The position numbers and the translations under genes were made by a program. This document shows positions 8,635 to 12,679 of a stretch of 12,679 bases of DNA, piece by piece. The notes beneath the pieces are model-generated. The model was not told the DNA's origin. It did not search any database and saw only the letters and a list, made by a program, of their open reading frames with translations. The stretch is taken from contig JAQIWT010001076.1 in NCBI GenBank assembly GCA_034696485.1, positions 1 to 12,679 of the forward strand, written 5' to 3'. How positions within the stretch are numbered: position 1 is the stretch's first letter; every line of letters begins with the position of its first letter. Source of the stretch: Isohypsibius dastychi. Lineage: Eukaryota; Tardigrada; Eutardigrada; Parachela; Isohypsibiidae.

Positions 8635-9735
8635 ATGTCGGAAGTTTATTGTCCTTGTTGTCGCACGATGACCGTACCGCAAGAAACGTTCTCCTCGGAA
8701 TCCATCTGCGAACAGTGTGGAACCGTTTTAGAGGATTCTCCGATCCTGGATCCTGGCACGACCGAGATGCTGAATCTTGCGCGATCTTCTAACCATTGGT
8801 CTTTCACCATGAACACAACGGAAAACTGGTCTGCGCGGAACTACCTTTCAAAAGAAGATTCGGAGCTTGGAAAACAGTGTCGTCGCAGCTTGGTGGAACG
8901 GACATCTGTTTTGGCGTCCAACACTGTTGCTTCAATAGAATCTGTCGCGGCAAAGCTTGGACTTGACAGTCACATCAAAACTAGGATCAAAGCCAAGTGG
9001 CACGAGCTTCGCGGTCCTGCTGGGCTGAAAAATGTTCACGTCAAGAAAGCACAGGCTCCATTAATGGGAATCGCAGTCATTTACTGGATTTGCCATCTAG
9101 AAGGAATTAAAATCGAGAAAAGTCGACTTGCTCAGATTGCAGAAGTGTCGCTCAGGGATTTAAGAGGTAAGCTAATGCAGGTTTGCCAAATTCGGTCATC
9201 GAAGTTAATTCGTGTTTTAGGGGCAATCAATAAATTGCAAAAACTCTTGGGAACACCAGTAGAATCAGTCGAACCGGAAGAGAGCGTTTTAGAGGATATG
9301 GATGAGGGTGATTTATTGGAAAATGCATGTACGAAGGCAGCTTTGAAACTGGATAAATTCCACCCAAATTGTTTGGAGGAAGCAAGAATTTTGGCAAATA
9401 TTCTCGTTAGACTTGAAATTGTTCCAATCCCCACCGCCGAGTCACTCGTTCCCGTTTGCGTCTTTTTCCTCGCGAGAAAATTCCAGAGCGGTAAAAAAGA
9501 CCACGAAACTGGACTGCAGAAATTCTGCCGGAAGCATGCGTTGGAGTACCGGTGTTATTCGGACGATATGGAAAGGCACTTGCGCAACGTGATCGCCGAA
9601 ATCGGTTCTTTTGTTTACGCAGACACTTGTTCTTTCGATGAGGTTATTTTGAAAGTTCGAGATTTTGAGAAAGTTCTCCAGTCTGTTGACCCTGCCGATT
9701 TACCTCGGACAATAATGAAATTCGCGCCGCCTTAG
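8635..9735 (+). CDS. BRF2-like TFIIB-family transcription factor, intronless
   Basis: A single 366-codon ORF from AAAAATGTCGG. The N-terminus is a TFIIB-type zinc ribbon with Cys6, Cys9, Cys25 and Cys28 (CPCC and CEQCG). Two cyclin-like repeats follow, about 85-195 and 235-340. TFIIB, BRF1 and BRF2 use such ribbons and repeats to bind polymerase and TBP-promoter DNA. BRF2 is favoured by order and spacing, from memory of human BRF2: a Lys-Lys followed by LMGIAVIYWICHLEG in repeat 1, and LQKFCRKHALEY then a helix ending in GSFVYAD in repeat 2. BRF2 serves Pol III at U6-type promoters with external elements. TFIIB's B-reader/linker signature is not evident, and the protein lacks a long C-terminal extension (human BRF2 is about 419 aa), so the redox-sensing tail may be absent or shorter. 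A divergent TFIIB paralogue is the main alternative. It has no introns, unlike its long neighbours, which fits a retrocopy or intron loss. Confidence 0.72.
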   Translation: MSEVYCPCCRTMTVPQETFSSESICEQCGTVLEDSPILDPGTTEMLNLARSSNHWSFTMNTTENWSARNYLSKEDSELGKQCRRSLVERTSVLASNTVASIESVAAKLGLDSHIKTRIKAKWHELRGPAGLKNVHVKKAQAPLMGIAVIYWICHLEGIKIEKSRLAQIAEVSLRDLRGKLMQVCQIRSSKLIRVLGAINKLQKLLGTPVESVEPEESVLEDMDEGDLLENACTKAALKLDKFHPNCLEEARILANILVRLEIVPIPTAESLVPVCVFFLARKFQSGKKDHETGLQKFCRKHALEYRCYSDDMERHLRNVIAEIGSFVYADTCSFDEVILKVRDFEKVLQSVDPADLPRTIMKFAPP

Positions 9736-9873
9736 TTCGTTGTTTAATTAATGTCGTAGAAATTCAGATGATTTTCGTTCAGAACCTTTTCCGGTATTTA
9801 GTTCGTTCATACACCGTACCAGAATACAAAAACATAATTTATGCGCACCATAGGCTCATTTTTTAAAAACATA
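9736..9873. other. Convergent 3' region, BRF2-like and repeat-protein genes
   Basis: The two stop codons are 138 bp apart, so the transcripts probably meet or overlap. The plus strand has AATACA (about 9823), a known weak poly(A) hexamer. The minus strand is A/T-rich just after the stop (AATAATATG) without a canonical hexamer. Confidence 0.4.
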
Positions 9874-11157
9874 TTATTTACCATACATATTCCCATTCAT
9901 CCCACTTGATCCACTTCCGGACATGGGCTGGTTACCGTAATAAGACATTGGGGCAGGATTGGAAACCGGCATCATTGCAGATGCGGGAGGGACATACGCA
10001 TCCCAGGTTCCACCGTTGTTCGCAGCCGGCAGTCCGGTGAAAGTTCCATTCGGAGCGACAACGTGGTTCAAGTATCCCAGAGGGATCAAAACAACTGCAT
10101 CTTCACCTTGTCCGAAATAAGAGTTGACGGACCCTGATGATGAACCGCCGGATGACGGCCCGTAACTTGAAGCTGGTGCTGGAGCTGCCGACGAAGCGCC
10201 GTAGCCAGAAGATCCCCCGGAAGCGGAGCCGTGGTTAGATTGAGCTGGTGCTGCTGTTGTTGCTAATCCGGAACCGTACATAGAAGATCCACCTGCACCA
10301 CCGCTAGCGCCTCCCGAAGCGGATCCGTATCCGGATGATACAGGGGAAGATCCGTAGTTTGAAGCCGACGCTGATGTGGTGGCAGGCGAAGAACCATAGG
10401 CAGATGAGCCACTCGATCCACCAGAGGAAGCTGGGGATGCGCTATAGGAAGCTGGCCCAGATGACGGAGCGTTGTAGCTCGGCATCGGGGATGGTGCGGG
10501 ACCTGGCGCCGGAGCGTTGTAGCTTGGCTGAGGAGCCGGCATTGGGGATGGTGAGGGACCTGGGGCTGGAGCATTGTAGCTAGGCTGGGGTCCTGGTGCT
10601 GGGGCGTTGTAGCTTGGTTGAGGAGCCGGCATTGGGGATGGTGAGGGACCTGGGGCTGGAGCATTGTAGCTAGGCTGGGGTCCTGGTGCCGGAGCGTTGT
10701 AGCTTGGCTGAGGAGCCGGCATCGGTGATGGCGAGGGACCTGGGGCTGGTGCATTGTAGCTGGGCTGGGCTCCTGGTGCTGGGGCGTTATAGCTTGGCTG
10801 AGGAGCCGGCATCGGGGATGGTGAGGGACCTGGGGCTGGAGCATTGTAGCTAGGTTGGGGTCCTGGTGCCGGAGCGTTGTAGCTTGGCTGAGGAGCCGGC
10901 ATCGGGGATGGTGAGGGTCCTGGCGCCGGAGCGTTGTAGCTAGGTTGTGGTCCTGGTGCTGGCGCGTTGTAGCTTGGCTGAGGAGCCGGCATCGGGGATG
11001 GTGAGGGTCCTGGCGCCGGAGCGTTGTAGCTAGGTTGTGCACCAGGTGTCGATCCTGACGCAGGTGCGCTGTATGCCTGACGCTCCATTCTCAAGACGGA
11101 TGCTTGACATGCGTAATGTACCATAAAAACTACCAGAACACGCATCATTTGCACCAT
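9874..11157 (-). CDS. Secreted Pro/Tyr/Ser/Gly-rich structural repeat protein
   Basis: Single exon, 427 aa. The first ATG after the predicted start of transcription is 11157 (AAAAATGG context); a longer reading would need a TTG at 11178. Residues 1-19 form a signal peptide ending ACQA. Residues 40-219 are six copies of a 30-residue unit: QPSYNAPAPG, PSPSPMPAP and a second QPSYNAPAPG. A 13th SYNAP follows, then a Ser/Gly/Ala/Tyr-rich part (about 235-345) and a less repetitive C-terminus with AVVLIPLGYLNHVV and one NGT glycosylation sequon. The only Cys is in the signal peptide, so disulphides are excluded in the mature chain. Regular Tyr with Pro and Gly/Ser recalls resilin-like, cuticular, eggshell or silk-like proteins, where Tyr can be cross-linked. 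No chitin-binding domain is seen, and the exact role is unknown. A TATA box and initiator lie upstream. Confidence 0.85.
   Translation of the reverse strand: MVQMMRVLVVFMVHYACQASVLRMERQAYSAPASGSTPGAQPSYNAPAPGPSPSPMPAPQPSYNAPAPGPQPSYNAPAPGPSPSPMPAPQPSYNAPAPGPQPSYNAPAPGPSPSPMPAPQPSYNAPAPGAQPSYNAPAPGPSPSPMPAPQPSYNAPAPGPQPSYNAPAPGPSPSPMPAPQPSYNAPAPGPQPSYNAPAPGPSPSPMPAPQPSYNAPAPGPAPSPMPSYNAPSSGPASYSASPASSGGSSGSSAYGSSPATTSASASNYGSSPVSSGYGSASGGASGGAGGSSMYGSGLATTAAPAQSNHGSASGGSSGYGASSAAPAPASSYGPSSGGSSSGSVNSYFGQGEDAVVLIPLGYLNHVVAPNGTFTGLPAANNGGTWDAYVPPASAMMPVSNPAPMSYYGNQPMSGSGSSGMNGNMYGK
10501..11040 (-). repeat. 90-bp coding tandem repeat, six copies
   Basis: Exactly 540 bp form six 90-bp units in the secreted repeat protein. 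Units differ at few sites and group by neighbourhood: the two nearest the 5' end of the gene share one variant (GGTCCTGGCGCCGGAGCG on the plus strand), while several 3' units share GGACCTGGGGCTGGAGCA. That pattern fits local duplication by unequal exchange. Its 3-fold length also keeps another minus-strand frame open. Confidence 0.88.
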
Positions 11158-11217
11158 TTTTATGAGCACTTGGACCAAGCAATTTGAACAGCGATACAGA
11201 AGCAGAATTCGCTGGTG

Positions 11218-11249
11218 TGATTAGGCTTGATATGATGAGAATTTATATA
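11218..11249 (-). promoter_or_regulatory. TATA box and initiator of the repeat-protein gene
   Basis: On the minus strand TATATAAAT occupies 11249-11241. An initiator-like TCACAC has its A at 11218, which puts the first T of the TATA box at -31, the expected spacing. Transcription from 11218 gives a 60-nt leader to ATG 11157 with no earlier ATG. This supports the single-exon model and its start. Confidence 0.72.
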
Positions 11250-11720
11250 CGTTGTAATTTCGCGAGTCTCCTTCCAGCGTACATGTTTTGCAACTTCGGT
11301 CAACAGCCACGAAAACAGATCTGGAATCGAACTAGCAGAAGAATCAAAAGTCATTACATTTCCTCTTTAAAAATTCAATATGGTTTCGTTTTGCAAAATT
11401 GTATTGTTCGGTAATGCTCTCTAGTCCTTGCATCGCTGTTGCGGTTTCGGTCCGTGGCCATATCAGTGTTTTTGCCTTTTCATGTTGTAATATACTCGCA
11501 TTTGTTCTAGGGGAATGTTGCGTGTTTCCATGTCGTAATTTTCTTCGTTTCTGTCAGCATTATGGTTTGTTGATCTTATGATTACAAAAGGTGTTGAGAT
11601 TCCTCTAAAGAATCTTTTGTCGGTGTTTTTGGTCTCATATCTGTCACCACGAAAACAATTATACTCGCCGAACTCGCGAACTCCATTACGTGGTAGAGAA
11701 CAGTTTCCACGAGGGCGGTG
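11250..11720. other. Intergenic region between the repeat-protein promoter and a small ORF
   Basis: This is moderately A/T-rich sequence. It has short open frames on both strands without recognised motifs, and no RNA gene or clear repeat. It should contain upstream control sequence for the repeat-protein gene on the minus strand and, if real, for the small plus-strand ORF at 11721. Confidence 0.45.
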
Positions 11721-11918
11721 ATGTCGGCGTCAAACCAACCCACTCAAATTATGCCGGAAGTTGTTTCATCGACCTTACGCAGCGCTGCTCTAATGAATTC
11801 ACACCACAAACGTTCTCAAATGGACACCGATGCCACATTTTCTCGTGTTTTGACTACCCTGAATTATAAACCCCGATCTGCTACCAAGCTTAAAAACTTC
11901 TTGAATTTCTTTCACTGA
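11721..11918 (+). CDS. Candidate small protein, 65 aa, unrecognised
   Basis: The ORF runs from ATG 11721 (MSASNQPTQIMPEVV...) to TGA at 11918. It is Ser/Thr/Lys/Asn-rich with no signal peptide, membrane segment or known motif, and ends in a KNFLNFFH tail. Support comes from an AATAAA at 12180-12185 with GT-rich sequence after it, which would end a plus-strand transcript with a 260-nt 3' UTR. It could also be a first exon or a chance ORF; no codon evidence decides this. Confidence 0.28.
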   Translation: MSASNQPTQIMPEVVSSTLRSAALMNSHHKRSQMDTDATFSRVLTTLNYKPRSATKLKNFLNFFH

Positions 11919-12679
11919 ACTGTTGGAGTCCGTCCGTTAAAAGACGCAATCTTGAATATGAAGACTCAAGTTACAAGACTACAGTACAGCTTTATATCGT
12001 AATCAGTTGTAAAGCTTGTCAGTCACTCTTAGATGAGTTTGTGCCTCTTTCCACTAATCCTGCATTAAAATCTGGAAAATACGAGTTTACTCAAATTGGA
12101 CAGAGAATCTTCTAGAAACTATTACGAGATTTATCGAAAACGTCTCTTTCTTGGGGCCGAAACACAAGAGGACGTCACAAATAAAAGAGCAGGCCAGGCC
12201 GTATACTTTGACCTGTGACGTGCGTGTGCCGGACTGCCGGTCCCAAAAACGGGACTTTTTCGAAAACCATATTTTTCTATGAGTATGAATTTAGCTGTCT
12301 TAAAATTTCATAATATTCTAGAAGATCATCTATACAATTTGACTAGATTCGTATTTGTTAGATTCTAATGCAGGTAATTAATCTCTTTGTGAGTTTCATT
12401 TGGTTGTGATTGGATCTGACAAGTTAATATCTTCTTCCCGAAATATTGATCAATTTCTTTGCTGGTTACCTTGCGTGTTTTATGACAAATTTTGAAAACA
12501 CACTTCCGAAATTAAGTTTGATGGGTCCATTCAAGGATGGGTTCGAAGTAGAGGTAAAGTCAGTTCCAGTTGTCTCAACGTCTTGGCTAAGAGTAACAGC
12601 CTCCCTAGCGACGTACGAACGACTTTGAAAAATGAAATTTACGAGAAGTTTCGCGATGATTCACGGTTATGAAGTCATT
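11919..12679. other. Right-hand region, no confident gene
   Basis: It contains ATTAAA (about 12064) and AATAAA (12180-12185) on the plus strand. An inverted pair of ACGTCACA (12172-12179) and TGTGACGT (12214-12221) brackets the AATAAA. A small hairpin GTCCC/GGGAC (12240-12255) is followed by TTTTT. At 12470-12622 the minus strand is open between a possible acceptor (TTTTTCAAAG) and a donor (GCAAG|GTAACC). The overlapping plus strand also has an open piece, ATG 12482 to GAG|GTAAAG at 12553. Both look exon-like and at most one is likely real; I recognise neither product. The window ends before this can be settled. Confidence 0.35.
12180..12185 (+). terminator. Candidate poly(A) signal AATAAA
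   Basis: AATAAA is followed by a GT-rich stretch (TGTGACGTGCGTGTGCC, about 30-45 nt downstream), the usual arrangement of a poly(A) site. It would serve a plus-strand transcript such as the small ORF at 11721. Confidence 0.35.

Noticed and set aside
9132-9434. 100-codon minus-strand ORF
   Set aside because: It lies wholly within the BRF2-like coding region, antisense to it, and has no independent support.
10263-11042. 259-codon minus-strand ORF rich in His, Gln and Pro
   Set aside because: It is another frame of the 90-bp repeat, kept open because the unit length is a multiple of three. The true frame has a signal peptide, promoter and sensible composition.
12240-12260. Hairpin plus T-run as a bacterial intrinsic terminator
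   Set aside because: The window is a eukaryotic nuclear sequence; the stem is only 5 bp and no adjacent gene ends here in the required way.

Overview
The window is nuclear DNA from an animal with a compact genome. The evidence is short GT-AG introns (mostly 54-70 bp), genes packed on both strands, and metazoan families: syntaxin-16, a Polycomb/CBX chromodomain protein, a clip-domain serine protease homologue, a BRF2/TFIIB-type factor and a secreted Pro/Tyr/Ser-rich repeat protein. The clip-domain protease homologue and the structural repeat protein suggest an ecdysozoan (arthropod, tardigrade or relative). This is inference; no ribosomal or mitochondrial marker is present to place the species. 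I found no prokaryotic operon, CRISPR array, tRNA or intact transposon.

Layout. 1-1117 (-): a gene running off the left edge, one large first exon plus the start of exon 2; it resembles the axonemal protein CFAP107. 1621-3211 (-): syntaxin-16 in seven exons, complete. 3774-5098 (+): a Polycomb-like protein in six exons, divergent from syntaxin-16. 5285-7743 (-): a 739-residue clip-domain serine protease homologue in five exons, with two of the three catalytic residues substituted; it converges on the Polycomb gene. 8635-9735 (+): an intronless BRF2-like gene. 9874-11157 (-): a secreted 427-residue protein with six 30-residue repeats, converging on the BRF2-like gene, with a clear TATA box and initiator. 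11158-12679 holds one small candidate ORF and unresolved coding potential at the right edge.

The genes do not form a pathway. They cover membrane traffic (STX16), chromatin silencing (Polycomb), probable Pol III initiation (BRF2-like), a probable cilium protein, and two secreted products likely for cuticle, matrix or haemolymph. Exon structures were built by hand from splice signals, reading phase and remembered family alignments; phases close without a frameshift in all complete genes.

Points that most deserve a check: the pseudo-catalytic protease homologue with a 57-nt stop-free intron; the BRF2-type factor in an apparent invertebrate; the 90-bp repeat array; an enlarged syntaxin-16 intron that looks like a small insertion with a 10-bp flanking duplication; and a helically phased AAATGCATA repeat upstream of the BRF2-like gene.
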